Shown: piece after piece, positions 54,978 through 64,000 of the stretch
Numbering within the stretch: the stretch's first letter is position 1
Layout: every line of letters starts with the position of its first letter
Assembly (NCBI RefSeq): GCF_023283485.1
Contig: NZ_JAKILU010000001.1
Coordinates: 186,001 to 250,000, forward strand
Length of the DNA: 64,000 nt
Reading direction: 5' to 3'
From: Shewanella glacialipiscicola
GTDB taxonomy: Bacteria; Pseudomonadota; Gammaproteobacteria; Enterobacterales; Shewanellaceae
Notes under the pieces: model-generated
What the model saw: the letters and a program-made list of their open reading frames with translations, nothing else
What the model was told of the DNA's origin: nothing
The model's database searches: none
Position numbers and translations under genes: made by a program

Positions 54978-57900
54978 GTAGGTTCTCCCTGCGCGCTATC
55001 GCGGCTTAAATGTGCGGCAGTTGCTTGGCCTTGGCTCATGCCATCGTTAAGCGCAAATTCCTCAAGCTGAGCCAGCGTGTCTTTGTGATATAAACTTACC
55101 ATAGGGCGATAGATGTGCTCGGCTAATACGCCAAAGCTTTCCTCAGAGAAATCCCGCGGAAAACTGAATACTCGCTGGTAATGAGGTTCATTCCCTTCTC
55201 CAAAAGCAGCTTCACCTAATTGACTTTGCTCATCTAGCCATTCAGGTAGTGCTTGCTGTAAGCGGTCATCGTGCTCGCCCTCGCTGCTGACATAGGCCAA
55301 AGAGGTGCGCGGCATAAAACACAGCGGGTATTGCTGACCTTGGTAAAACAGTACCAATAAATCGGCGAGTAACGTATGGGCGCGCTCAGCGGTGATTGGC
55401 GCTAGGGCGTGGAAATGCCCCATGTCGAGTAGATAGCTTGCATGTGTGTGTCCCATCGCCATTAAGCACAGGTGGCGAAGGTACAACCTCAGTACGTCGC
55501 GGCCATGGGCGCTACCGGGACGATAATTCACTAATCCCTTAGGGCTAATATCATCGATACGACCTTGCAGTAGTACTTTGTAAGATTTATCCGGCGTGAT
55601 GGGCAAGTCAAAGGCGAGGTTAATATCGGCGTGGCTGCTGGCCTGTTCACCCTTGAGGAACAAAGTTCTGCCAATCAAAGGCTTAATATCGTGCTGATAT
55701 TGGCGTAGCAGTAAATCATCGAAGGGCTGCATCGGCAAACTGCCGCTGGCTTTGAGGCGTTTAATCAGCTCGATATCGGGCTCAGTTGTCCCTTTACCTA
55801 TGGCATCGTCGAGTAACTGAGCTTGCAACATATAGCGTTCTAAGGCATTTAAGCTAAAAGGCTCGTCATTATCGTCGGCCTGAATATTAAGGCTAAGGTC
55901 GACTTTTAAGGTTCGGTTGAAAAAATACTGCGCCGGATTTCGAAAGAAACGGATTAAGGCAGACACGTCCACTTGCTTGCTTTGCTGTGGTTCGTGCTGT
56001 GAAGCGGCCTGTGCATTTGTCTCTAATATTGAATCTTGCTCATCAGTTTCGAGCAGGATGCGGGTGTGCGCGTCGATAAAGCGGCCCGAATTTACGCCTG
56101 CTTTATCGGCATTAGGCGGACACCATTGCTGGCTGTAACTTTGGCCTACGCCTGATTTATTGCCTGAGCCATTTTCATCACCACCTTCACGCTTAGCTTG
56201 ATACAACTTAGGATCGAAGGGTTGCAGTGGCTGGTGGCTAACAATCGCTTTATAAAGTGCTTTTTCGGCATCCTCTGGATCTATAGGGCTTGAAGCATTT
56301 TGCGATTGAGCCAATAGCGTTTCAGGCAGATAACACAGCTGGCAATATTCTATTAGTTCAGAAACCAGCATAGAGGCGATACGCTCAGAGTTATCCCGTT
56401 CGCTACGACCGATATAGCTGATATACAGTTGCTCACGCGCCGATAGTAACGCCTCTAAAAACAAATATCTGTCATCGAGGCGGCGGGAGCGATCGCCCCT
56501 GCGGGCACCAAAGTGCGCCATGAGATCAAAACCGACAGGATGTTGAACCCTAGGATACACCCCATCGTTCATGCCGAGTAAACACACGACCTTAAAGGGG
56601 ATAGATCGCATTGGCATTAAGGTACAAAAGTTCACGCTACCGGCAAGATAACGCTGGCCGACCCGGGATTCAGTTAAGCGTTGATTAAACCATTGCTGCA
56701 GCACTTCAATGCTGAGGCTCAGTCCGCTTATGCGCTCTTGAGTTAACGTCTCTAACGGACTTACATCTAAAGAAAAACCCAACAGTGAGGCATCTAATGG
56801 CTTTACCGCCGAGAGCAGCTCTTTCTCTAGGGCGGCAATGGCATCGCGGATTTCTTGTAACTGTTCGCGCTCGTCTTCATCTGTGTCGTAAAAAGCATCT
56901 AGCAGTTCAGTTAATTCACTTAAGCGCAGTGCGCCAATTTGCTGCAGTGCGAGTATTTGCGCCGTTTCATCGAGCACTTCAATAAAGTTAAGTAATTTAC
57001 CTAACGCCTGTGCTGATTGGCCTTCGATACCGGTTACCACTAATTGGTCTTGATACAGCGGCGCATCATCACTTAAGGCATAGCCTAAAATCAGTCTTTT
57101 AATACCAAACGCCCAGGAGTTTTGCTCAAATGCCGGCACGCCTTGTTTAAGGCGGCTTTGTTCATCACGGCCCCAGCGTACACCAGCCTCATCTAACCAA
57201 CGGCGGATCAGTTGCAACTCATCGTCATCGAGTTGGAAACGGCGCAAAATGGCGGGCACTTCGAGTATGCTCAAAATGTCGGTTAGGCCAAAACGGCTCT
57301 GATTAATACCCAGTAAATTTAAAAAACTATTGATGAGCGGAGATTCCTGCGCTGCGCCGCGGTCGGCAATGGCGTAGGGAATGTAATGCAGTCCTTGCTT
57401 TGCTGAAAAGACGGCATCGATATAGGGCGCATAGGCGGCGACATCGGGCATCATCACCACGATATCTTTGGGAGTTAGGTCTGCATGGTTGCTGAGTAAC
57501 TCAAGCAAGTGATCGTGCAGGGTTTCGACTTCCCGCAGTGGGCTGTGACAACTCTTAACGCGAATGGACTCATCGTCGCGTTTAAATAAACGTCTGTTCT
57601 CAACATTCTGATAAAGCTCGGCATCTGGCCCTAGCACTCGGTCTAAGGTTTGCATCTCTAAAATATCGTATTGCACCCCGTGGAGCATGCTGGCTTGATT
57701 CATGGGATCGTTAGGGTCGTCACAGGGCTCACAATAAACATCATCACCAAAATCGCAGTGTTCGGTGGGGAGTTCAAGCAGCATATCGAGTAATTCACGG
57801 CCCATTTTACCGTTATTAGCCAGTAGCGGATTGCCCACTTCGAGTTTATCTTCCCACAGTTCGGCTAATTGGCGTTTACCCGCATATTGCACCGCCATAC

Positions 57901-58762
57901 GGGCACGATTACGGGGGTCGATAATGTCGCCCCAATAATGCTGACACGGACTTAAACCCAGCACTATCACATCGATACGGCTTGCCAGATGATAAAGCAC
58001 CTCGAGGGTTTGCGGCGCCATAGATGAAATGCCAAACACAAATAAACGTTGCGGCAATTTGGCGAGTGACGTGTCGGGATTATTCAGCGCGGCAATCAAG
58101 TCACTGTGCAGGTTAGCCCTATGGTAATGGTTTTGATTAAGCTCATCACGGTTAAAGGCAATAAGCGCGCGCCATAGAATAGGTTGCCAGCGTTGATCGT
58201 CATTCAGCGATTTTGAGAGTGATTCTGGATGCTCATTTTGCTCCCACGCTAAAATCCAATCGGGGCGATAGACTAAGTATTGGTCGAAAATGTCGGCGAT
58301 GCGGCCACAGAGTTGGTACAGCTTAATATCATCCGCCGTCATGTTGCTAGTGTTGAGGCGCTCACTCGTATCAGCGGTATTTTCGTTAGAAACATTATTG
58401 TCTAGCGTATTACCTAGGTAGTGTCTTAATGGCCCAAAGGCATCATCTTGCAACATGCGCGGTAAGAGTTGCATCAGCTTCCACGTCATTGCCGCCTTAG
58501 TGAAGGCGTTATCCTTAGGCACATTGGGCAATAAGTCGTGGCACAACTGCCAAGTAAAGCTCGATGGTAGTGGAAACGCTAATGCGGCGGCAATACCATT
58601 TTGTTTGGCGATTTCAAGGCGTAGCCAAGTCGACATGCCGGGGCTCTGCACCAGAATATGCTCGTTACTCAGTAGACGTGCAAAAGCAAGGGGTTGGGTC
58701 AGGTAAGCGGCTAAATGGGCGCAGAGCACTTCCATCTGATTGGACTGGATTAACTTAAGCAT
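54974..58762 (-). CDS. recC: Exodeoxyribonuclease V gamma subunit, RecC
   Basis: A 1262-residue RecC, longer than the E. coli protein (1122). Characteristic segments are the N-terminal LVQSPGMSTWLRLEIAKQNG and FVFGISSMAPQTLEVL, and later SVNFCTLMPMRSIPFKVVCLLGMNDGVYPR and RRGDRSRRLDDRYLFLEALLSARE. RecC is a helicase-like protein with inactive motor motifs and holds the Chi-recognition tunnel. ATG 58762 gives the regular N-terminus (MLKLIQSNQMEVL); an in-frame TTG ten codons upstream is possible. First gene of the operon; recB overlaps its end. Confidence 0.94.
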   Translation of the reverse strand: MLKLIQSNQMEVLCAHLAAYLTQPLAFARLLSNEHILVQSPGMSTWLRLEIAKQNGIAAALAFPLPSSFTWQLCHDLLPNVPKDNAFTKAAMTWKLMQLLPRMLQDDAFGPLRHYLGNTLDNNVSNENTADTSERLNTSNMTADDIKLYQLCGRIADIFDQYLVYRPDWILAWEQNEHPESLSKSLNDDQRWQPILWRALIAFNRDELNQNHYHRANLHSDLIAALNNPDTSLAKLPQRLFVFGISSMAPQTLEVLYHLASRIDVIVLGLSPCQHYWGDIIDPRNRARMAVQYAGKRQLAELWEDKLEVGNPLLANNGKMGRELLDMLLELPTEHCDFGDDVYCEPCDDPNDPMNQASMLHGVQYDILEMQTLDRVLGPDAELYQNVENRRLFKRDDESIRVKSCHSPLREVETLHDHLLELLSNHADLTPKDIVVMMPDVAAYAPYIDAVFSAKQGLHYIPYAIADRGAAQESPLINSFLNLLGINQSRFGLTDILSILEVPAILRRFQLDDDELQLIRRWLDEAGVRWGRDEQSRLKQGVPAFEQNSWAFGIKRLILGYALSDDAPLYQDQLVVTGIEGQSAQALGKLLNFIEVLDETAQILALQQIGALRLSELTELLDAFYDTDEDEREQLQEIRDAIAALEKELLSAVKPLDASLLGFSLDVSPLETLTQERISGLSLSIEVLQQWFNQRLTESRVGQRYLAGSVNFCTLMPMRSIPFKVVCLLGMNDGVYPRVQHPVGFDLMAHFGARRGDRSRRLDDRYLFLEALLSAREQLYISYIGRSERDNSERIASMLVSELIEYCQLCYLPETLLAQSQNASSPIDPEDAEKALYKAIVSHQPLQPFDPKLYQAKREGGDENGSGNKSGVGQSYSQQWCPPNADKAGVNSGRFIDAHTRILLETDEQDSILETNAQAASQHEPQQSKQVDVSALIRFFRNPAQYFFNRTLKVDLSLNIQADDNDEPFSLNALERYMLQAQLLDDAIGKGTTEPDIELIKRLKASGSLPMQPFDDLLLRQYQHDIKPLIGRTLFLKGEQASSHADINLAFDLPITPDKSYKVLLQGRIDDISPKGLVNYRPGSAHGRDVLRLYLRHLCLMAMGHTHASYLLDMGHFHALAPITAERAHTLLADLLVLFYQGQQYPLCFMPRTSLAYVSSEGEHDDRLQQALPEWLDEQSQLGEAAFGEGNEPHYQRVFSFPRDFSEESFGVLAEHIYRPMVSLYHKDTLAQLEEFALNDGMSQGQATAAHLSRDSAQGEPT

Positions 58763-58909
58763 GTGCAACTCGGCATGGTGACAGTAAAACAATTCTATGT
58801 GTTTGATTTATAAGATTCAACACTATTGCTGCATCTATGAAATTTACCCGTGATTTTAGGTGTTTACTGGGAGCACTGGTTAGCTTAAACCTTTAAGTAC
58901 TCGCGATTG

Positions 58910-61042
58910 TTAGGCTAGATTGAGCTTAGCTCGCACCTTCGCGTTAAATAAGTACCTATTAAGTTGTTTTACCGCCATTTTAAATTCGCTTAAATGCCGT
59001 TGATAGTCCTCAGCGGGTAACGCTTGGTATTTCAGTGCCACATAACTTTGCGTCATGGTTTGAACCAGCGCGCAGAGTTTTGGTGCACTGTGTTGGTATT
59101 GCTTGATTATCTGCTGGGAAAATTGATTGGGACCATCACTGTCATTGCGTTTAATGCCATGGCGGGCAAGACGATTACAAACGAGTTGATAGCGGTTACG
59201 GATGGGATCGCCCTTAGTATTAAAGTGTAATAGCCCTGCACTGTAGGCGATATAAAGCACGATAAGGCTGATACACAGCCCCATAAACAGCGCAATTTTA
59301 GTGTTAGTCACCTTGCCTAAAATCCCGCTGAGCACTTGCTTTTGTTTATCTTGGTTGAAACCGAGCACCCACACACTCCAGTAGTAATCTATGCTGGCAA
59401 AACGCTGTCTTAACTCGTTAAGCCAAGGCATAGATTTAAACCGTAGACTACTAAAAGGGCTTGCTTGCAGGTAACTTTGCTCTGGGTCAAACTGAGCGTC
59501 AAACCCTTGTTCGATGCGTTCGGGCGCCACCATCGCGGTCGGATCAAAGCGCACCCAACCTTCACCTTCAAGCCAAACCTCTGCCCATGCATGGGCCATA
59601 TATTGATAAATGCTGTAGTAACCCGCCTGTGGATTAAACTCTCCGCCTTGATAGCCTGTCACCATACGTGCAGGTAAGCCTGATGCCCGCGCCATAAAAA
59701 TAAACGCAGCGGCATAATGCACACAAAATCCGGCTTTGTTTTCAAATAGAAAATCATCCACTTGCTGCGGCCCAAGGGGAGGTGGCGTGAGCGTATAGAA
59801 AAAGGGTTCACTATTGAAATGGCGCATCATGGCCCACAATTGTGGCTTAGGCTCGGGATGTTGCATTTTAAATTGTGCTGCCAGTGCCCAAGTACGCGGA
59901 TTACTCTTACTCGGCAGCTCAAGGTTAATCTGCCTTTGTTGCGCTGAAAGCATGAGATCCATCTTCGCCTTGGGCCAAGATTCAACTTGATAACTCATGC
60001 GTTGGTCGACATTACGCAGGGCTAATAGCCGATAGTCGGGTAGATTGGCCACATTATCATCTTGGCTATAGGCCACATCCAGACCAAATAACCACGGCTG
60101 GTGGCTCGGCTCAGCAATCACTTGGTAACGAATGCTGTGGCTATTATCTTGCGCAGCATTTTGAGGCTTGCTGCTTATCAAAGTAGGGTTATTAATCATC
60201 AACGCGGGGCTGGGCCGTGATGGCGGAAACTGCAGCACCTCTTTTTGCAGCTTTTTAATTTCTGCATCTTGGCGCCAAGTGACACCGTCATAGTTTTCCA
60301 TTACTAGGGCGCGCCAATATAACTCGGCATTGGTGGGGGTTGCATTGGAAAACCCCGCCCTAAAGGCAAGTTCGGTCGAACGGGTGAGCTTGCCGATATC
60401 ACCAATAGCTAGATTATCGGACAGACCCGTTTGCGCTTCTTTCATGTTAGGCACTAACCAGAGCGGCGCAAATCGCGGTAACACTAAAAACAACAGCAGC
60501 GCGAGTGGCACACTCTGCAGTAAAAATTTGCCACCGAGCCAAGCTGTATGTTTGAAGGAGTGTTTATCTTGGTATAACGTCACCAGTACGCAAGTGTTGA
60601 TTAGCGTAACCACCAGTAGGAGCAGAGTGCTCAGTAGGGATTGGTGATCAATAAATGTCAGCGCGATAATAAAATAGCCCGCGAGCACGACAACTCGTAC
60701 ATCCCTTTGGTTGCGCATTTCAATGTATTTTAAGGCATAACCTAACAGCAATAGATTCACTAGCGCATTCAGTAAGCCAATTTGCTTTGAGACTAATGCC
60801 AATGTGGTGGCGGCGCCTATTGCAAGACTAGTTACCAGAAAACGCGGCGGCTTTGCCACTTTGCCGACATAAATACCTATGCGCCACAGCAAACAAATCG
60901 CGCAAATCCCTAACGTCCAAGGCGTGGTTTTATCAAACAATGGGCTTAATACAGCGATATTGGTGATCAATAACCAAAAGAGTGTATGACGGCCGATATT
61001 TTCGCCGATTTGCGGTGTCGTGCTGTTGGCAAGTAATTTCAT
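58910..61042 (-). CDS. TgpA-like protein, DUF3488 plus transglutaminase domain
   Basis: A 710-residue membrane protein. Seven or so helices fill the first 200 residues (DUF3488), then a large periplasmic part carries a transglutaminase-like core with the catalytic triad in GFCVHYAAAF (Cys), AHAWAEVW (His) and WVRFDPTA (Asp). A further helix follows near 560-580 and a C-terminal cytoplasmic tail. TgpA of P. aeruginosa has the same layout and is essential there. Its ATG overlaps the stop of the DUF58 gene by four bases, so the two are coupled; MoxR lies just upstream. Confidence 0.9.
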   Translation of the reverse strand: MKLLANSTTPQIGENIGRHTLFWLLITNIAVLSPLFDKTTPWTLGICAICLLWRIGIYVGKVAKPPRFLVTSLAIGAATTLALVSKQIGLLNALVNLLLLGYALKYIEMRNQRDVRVVVLAGYFIIALTFIDHQSLLSTLLLLVVTLINTCVLVTLYQDKHSFKHTAWLGGKFLLQSVPLALLLFLVLPRFAPLWLVPNMKEAQTGLSDNLAIGDIGKLTRSTELAFRAGFSNATPTNAELYWRALVMENYDGVTWRQDAEIKKLQKEVLQFPPSRPSPALMINNPTLISSKPQNAAQDNSHSIRYQVIAEPSHQPWLFGLDVAYSQDDNVANLPDYRLLALRNVDQRMSYQVESWPKAKMDLMLSAQQRQINLELPSKSNPRTWALAAQFKMQHPEPKPQLWAMMRHFNSEPFFYTLTPPPLGPQQVDDFLFENKAGFCVHYAAAFIFMARASGLPARMVTGYQGGEFNPQAGYYSIYQYMAHAWAEVWLEGEGWVRFDPTAMVAPERIEQGFDAQFDPEQSYLQASPFSSLRFKSMPWLNELRQRFASIDYYWSVWVLGFNQDKQKQVLSGILGKVTNTKIALFMGLCISLIVLYIAYSAGLLHFNTKGDPIRNRYQLVCNRLARHGIKRNDSDGPNQFSQQIIKQYQHSAPKLCALVQTMTQSYVALKYQALPAEDYQRHLSEFKMAVKQLNRYLFNAKVRAKLNLA

Positions 61043-62121
61043 GCCTGTTCCCTCGAGATAGGGATATGACGCTTCTTGCTGCTGGCTTTATCTGTTTTAT
61101 TCGAGTGCTTCGCCGCTGATGACGAATTAACAGCTGACGGCGCTTGTGGATACAAGGCAAGGGCTTTTTGACAGGCGATCCTATGGTTATTGCCGGTAGC
61201 GGGCGCAATCAGAATATCCTCACCCATCGGCATGGGTAGGTGTAAACCGAAATACTGCTCGAGTTGCGTAAGTTTATTAACTTGCCAGCTTAACTGACTC
61301 AACTGGGTTTCGAGCCGTTTAGCATCGGGTCTGAGCCTTAACCAAACAGGCTCGCCTTGGGGCTGTTGAAATTCTTTACTGAGCATGCCGCGCCCTTGCG
61401 CCCATTGTTTCCACGCCACTTGCTTAAGGGATTCACCGAGCACATAGGGTTTAAGTCCTTTAAATTCATCGATACCCGCCACATGTTTACCCGCAAGTAA
61501 CAGCGGATCTTGCTCTGATTGAATATTGTCTGCCTCAAGTTGTAACGGCGCTTCCATTGGTTTTGCAAAAACTAAGTGGTTAATGGCTAAATCGACATGG
61601 GACCATGCGCGGCACAGCCCTAAGGGATAAAAGGATTCAATTTTGAGCCGCCCCGGTGACATATTTCCCCGTTGATGATACTCAAAAGGCACCAGCGCTT
61701 GCTGTTCATCGGCGTTGACGTCTTGCACTGTATAAGTGCGATTATGCGGATAGTTAAGCTGGATATTATGGCTACTGTGATGGGTACTAATGAGGACGGG
61801 AAAGGTTAATGTTTCGTCCGCATAGGTTTCTGGCGGCGTCATGGCGCGTAAATGTAGGCCAGCCAGATTTTTGTAACTGTAGAGAATACAGGTATTAAAC
61901 AGGCTTAAAAGTAAAATACTGAGGCCAATGACTAAGTTATTTTGATAGTTAGTACCAAACAAATATAAGAGTAAAATCAGACCTAGCCAAACTAAGCCAA
62001 AACCGCTCGGCAAAATAAAAATGCTGCGATGGCTTAAGATGATTTCAGGACTCGGTGGTAAGCGCCTTACTAACCAACGCTGCCAAATCGGGGCTAAAAT
62101 TGTAACCGCCAGTCGTTTCAC
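61039..62121 (-). CDS. DUF58 domain-containing membrane protein
   Basis: A 360-residue protein with two N-terminal membrane helices (about 36-56 and 62-84) and a DUF58 domain downstream, marked by GVDEFKGL-like GIDEFKGLKPYVLGESLKQVAWK. DUF58 proteins usually accompany MoxR ATPases and TgpA, and the two neighbours here are exactly these. DUF58 is predicted to have a von Willebrand-like part that would work with the MoxR chaperone. Substrate unknown. The C-terminus is basic and low-complexity (SKKRHIPISREQA). Confidence 0.88.
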   Translation of the reverse strand: MKRLAVTILAPIWQRWLVRRLPPSPEIILSHRSIFILPSGFGLVWLGLILLLYLFGTNYQNNLVIGLSILLLSLFNTCILYSYKNLAGLHLRAMTPPETYADETLTFPVLISTHHSSHNIQLNYPHNRTYTVQDVNADEQQALVPFEYHQRGNMSPGRLKIESFYPLGLCRAWSHVDLAINHLVFAKPMEAPLQLEADNIQSEQDPLLLAGKHVAGIDEFKGLKPYVLGESLKQVAWKQWAQGRGMLSKEFQQPQGEPVWLRLRPDAKRLETQLSQLSWQVNKLTQLEQYFGLHLPMPMGEDILIAPATGNNHRIACQKALALYPQAPSAVNSSSAAKHSNKTDKASSKKRHIPISREQA

Positions 62122-62217
62122 GCTTGTATCACTTCCTTATTTGAATAGCTTACCTAAATACCTTGGTTCATTCGTTTAATGACATACTTTAGCGATATCG
62201 TTTATTACAATGGCTCG

Positions 62218-63129
62218 CTACATGATGGGATTGACGCTGGCAAGGATTCGCTCAGATAACGCTTCACCCTGTAATTGGCTACTGGTTCTCAGTCTGTGCT
62301 CCGCCACGCAGCAAAATACCGCTTGCACATCTTCGGGGACTAAATAATGTCGGCCCTCTAAAAAAGCCCATGCTTTAGCGGCTTGCAATAAAGCTTTAGT
62401 GGCGCGCGGTGATAAACCCACACTGTCACTTTGGCTGCGCGAAAAAGCGACTAAGGCCAAAATGTAATTTAGCAGAGCATCGGAAGCGCTGACCTTGTCG
62501 CACTCTTCTTGCAGTTGCATCAAGGCTAGTGGTGTCAGGCACTGGGGCAATTGTTCTAAGGTCAAGTGGTTATGATTACTTTTAAGCATCGCAAGCTCAG
62601 CGTCGTGGCTTGGATAGCCAATAGATAGACGCATCATAAATCTGTCTAGCTGCGATTCTGGTAGCGCAAATGTACCCGATTGATCGGTGGGGTTTTGCGT
62701 TGCGATGACAAAGAATGGATTGGGTAATCTGTGGGTAATGCCATCGACGGAAATTTGTTGTTCAGCCATCGCCTCGAGCAAAGCACTTTGTGTTTTAGGG
62801 CTGGCGCGGTTAATTTCATCGGCCAAAATCATTTGCTTAAAAATCGGCCCGGGATGAAAGATAAATTGCGCCTGATGTTGATCAAAAATTGACACGCCAA
62901 GAATGTCTGCCGGCAGCATGTCACTGGTAAATTGGATCCGCTGGTAACTCAAGCCCAAGCTTTGGGCTATAGCATGGGAAATACTGGTTTTACCCATGCC
63001 AGGTAAGTCTTCAATCAATAGATGGCCGCGGGCGAGAATACAGGCTAATGCAAGCCGGATTTGCCTAGGTTTACCCAGCAATACTTGTTCAAGTTGTTGT
63101 AGTAATGCGCTGATCCCAGATTGTGTCAC
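62218..63129 (-). CDS. MoxR family AAA+ ATPase
   Basis: A 303-residue AAA+ ATPase of the MoxR/RavA group. Walker A is EDLPGMGKTSI (about residues 40-50), Walker B ILADEINRASPKTQ (about 107-120), and FVIATQNPTDQSGTF is sensor 1; sensor 2 follows near SPRATKALLQAAKAW. MoxR proteins are chaperone-like activators of co-encoded partner proteins. The GTG start at 63129 follows AGGAG six bases upstream. Together with the DUF58 and TgpA genes, located 97 bases downstream, it forms a standard MoxR-DUF58-TgpA set. Confidence 0.9.
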   Translation of the reverse strand: MTQSGISALLQQLEQVLLGKPRQIRLALACILARGHLLIEDLPGMGKTSISHAIAQSLGLSYQRIQFTSDMLPADILGVSIFDQHQAQFIFHPGPIFKQMILADEINRASPKTQSALLEAMAEQQISVDGITHRLPNPFFVIATQNPTDQSGTFALPESQLDRFMMRLSIGYPSHDAELAMLKSNHNHLTLEQLPQCLTPLALMQLQEECDKVSASDALLNYILALVAFSRSQSDSVGLSPRATKALLQAAKAWAFLEGRHYLVPEDVQAVFCCVAEHRLRTSSQLQGEALSERILASVNPIM

Positions 63130-63313
63130 GGGCGACTCCTAATACATTTGAAAACGCTGCTGAACGTACATGTGAAAGCAGACAAGCTTTACCACTATGG
63201 CGGATAGTTGCCTGCTTATCCAGTGGCATTTCTGCTGTGAAATCAATTGCTCGACTGAGTGAAGTTTAGGTTTGAGTGTACTGGTGGCGCAAAACCAAAG
63301 GACAGCGGTCGAT

Positions 63314-64000
63314 CTATGCAAGACACAGCGTTTGACTGCTGGTGGGGCGAATAAACCAAGATTTAAACAAAAAGCCTTGGACTAAGTGGACGCCGATGTC
63401 TCGCGCAAATGCTAAGTGAGCTTCAGTTTCTATACCTTCTAGAATGCACTTCTTATTAGTTTGTTTAGCAAAGTTAATCAGTGCTATGAGTAATTGGACT
63501 CCCTCAGGATGCGTGATATGGGTTAACCAATGGCGATCGAACTTGAGATAATCCACGTTCATCATCAGATCGACACACAGCAAAGAGTGGGGCGCGCCAA
63601 TATCGTCCAGCGCTACCTTGATATTCGCTTGTTTAAATTGGCTGAATAGTTGATTAGCAAGCATGGCATCGTTAACACAGGTATTTTCAATGATCTCGAC
63701 CGTGACTTGCTGGTACTGTGATAACAGCTTTATAAGCTTGGCAGTATTTGGCCCATCGACGGCATGGGGATCGACATTAATAAAAATACGCTGCTGTTGG
63801 GGCGCATGGGTGAGTTGAAATACCTTGGCTTGATATTCAACCGCGGCGAGCAACTCTATGGATTCATGCAGTTGCTCGAACACTATATTGGGTGCAATCG
63901 CATCGCCATTCGGTTGATAAAAACGCGCTAAGGCTTCATAGCCGTCGATAGTAAACGTATGGGGATCGACAAAGGGTTGGTATTCACAGCTGAGCGTTAA
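63314..64000 (-). CDS. EAL domain protein (partial, 5' end outside window)
   Basis: The frame is open from the right edge for 228 codons to the stop. It belongs to the EAL (cyclic-di-GMP phosphodiesterase) family: the signature YEALAR lies at visible residues 21-26, IFINVDP holds the metal/substrate asparagine, ALDDIGAPHS is the DDxG loop, DYLKFDRHW holds the catalytic-site lysine, and LEGIETEAH carries the late glutamate. These residues are present, so activity is possible. The C-terminus is unusual: GFLFKSWFIRPTSSQ instead of the typical loop QGY.FG.P. The domain upstream of EAL is not visible, so a full name cannot be given. An in-frame GTG at 63883 is not the start. Confidence 0.85.
   Translation of the reverse strand, partial: LTLSCEYQPFVDPHTFTIDGYEALARFYQPNGDAIAPNIVFEQLHESIELLAAVEYQAKVFQLTHAPQQQRIFINVDPHAVDGPNTAKLIKLLSQYQQVTVEIIENTCVNDAMLANQLFSQFKQANIKVALDDIGAPHSLLCVDLMMNVDYLKFDRHWLTHITHPEGVQLLIALINFAKQTNKKCILEGIETEAHLAFARDIGVHLVQGFLFKSWFIRPTSSQTLCLA

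Overview
The window looks like a chromosomal segment of a marine-type gammaproteobacterium, most likely Shewanella. The support is the mix of E. coli-like gene clusters (msrC/letA with proQ-prc, gloB-yafS-rnhA-dnaQ, fadE with yafJ, recC-recB-recD) with genes common in Shewanella and its relatives: the 180-kDa NAD-glutamate dehydrogenase, TIGR03503, DUF2835 and the DUF1302/DUF1329 pair. Species assignment is inference. Base and codon use look even along the window. I saw no phage, no transposase gene and no CRISPR array.

Layout. 1-796 (minus): two PqiA/LetA-like membrane proteins, the second cut by the window edge. 974-1777: a LexA-box-controlled yebG followed closely by the free methionine-R-sulfoxide reductase gene. 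2059-7657: proQ, prc, pepN and a DUF2835 gene. 7995-14834: a four-gene envelope locus (putative outer-membrane barrel DUF1302, LolA/LolB-like DUF1329, periplasmic YCF48-like propeller, RND/MMPL pump). Together these look like a complete trans-envelope route for a hydrophobic substrate, and this is the best candidate for a poorly described system here. 15102-21760: NAD-GDH, pyrD, zapC. 22345-24299 (minus): rhlE-type helicase and cyclophilin ppiB.

24618-30125: a DUF885 lipoprotein, a small unknown protein (minus), an RraA-like protein, an AsmA protein and a coupled BsuPI-domain lipoprotein. 30253-36134: mltD, gloB, yafS-like methyltransferase, a LysR regulator, rnhA and dnaQ, with a possible 29-residue hydrophobic small protein in the gloB/yafS gap. 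36145-37518: TIGR03503 family protein. 37799-37875: tRNA-Asp. 38340-47641: a CPA1 antiporter with a TrkA-N domain, fadE/yafJ with candidate fatty-acid-regulator sites between them, DUF3108, an alkyltransferase-like protein, a peptide deformylase and an RsmB-like methyltransferase. 47774-62121: ddl, recD-recB-recC, then the TgpA/DUF58 pair. 62218-64000: a MoxR ATPase and a truncated EAL-domain protein (all minus).

Two gene-free stretches (22184-22330 and 38054-38245) are diverged copies of the same palindromic, MITE-like element. The second copy has clear terminal inverted repeats and a 6-bp target duplication. Many strong stem-loop terminators separate the transcription units and are listed individually. 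Family names come from recognising motifs by eye. No database search was run.
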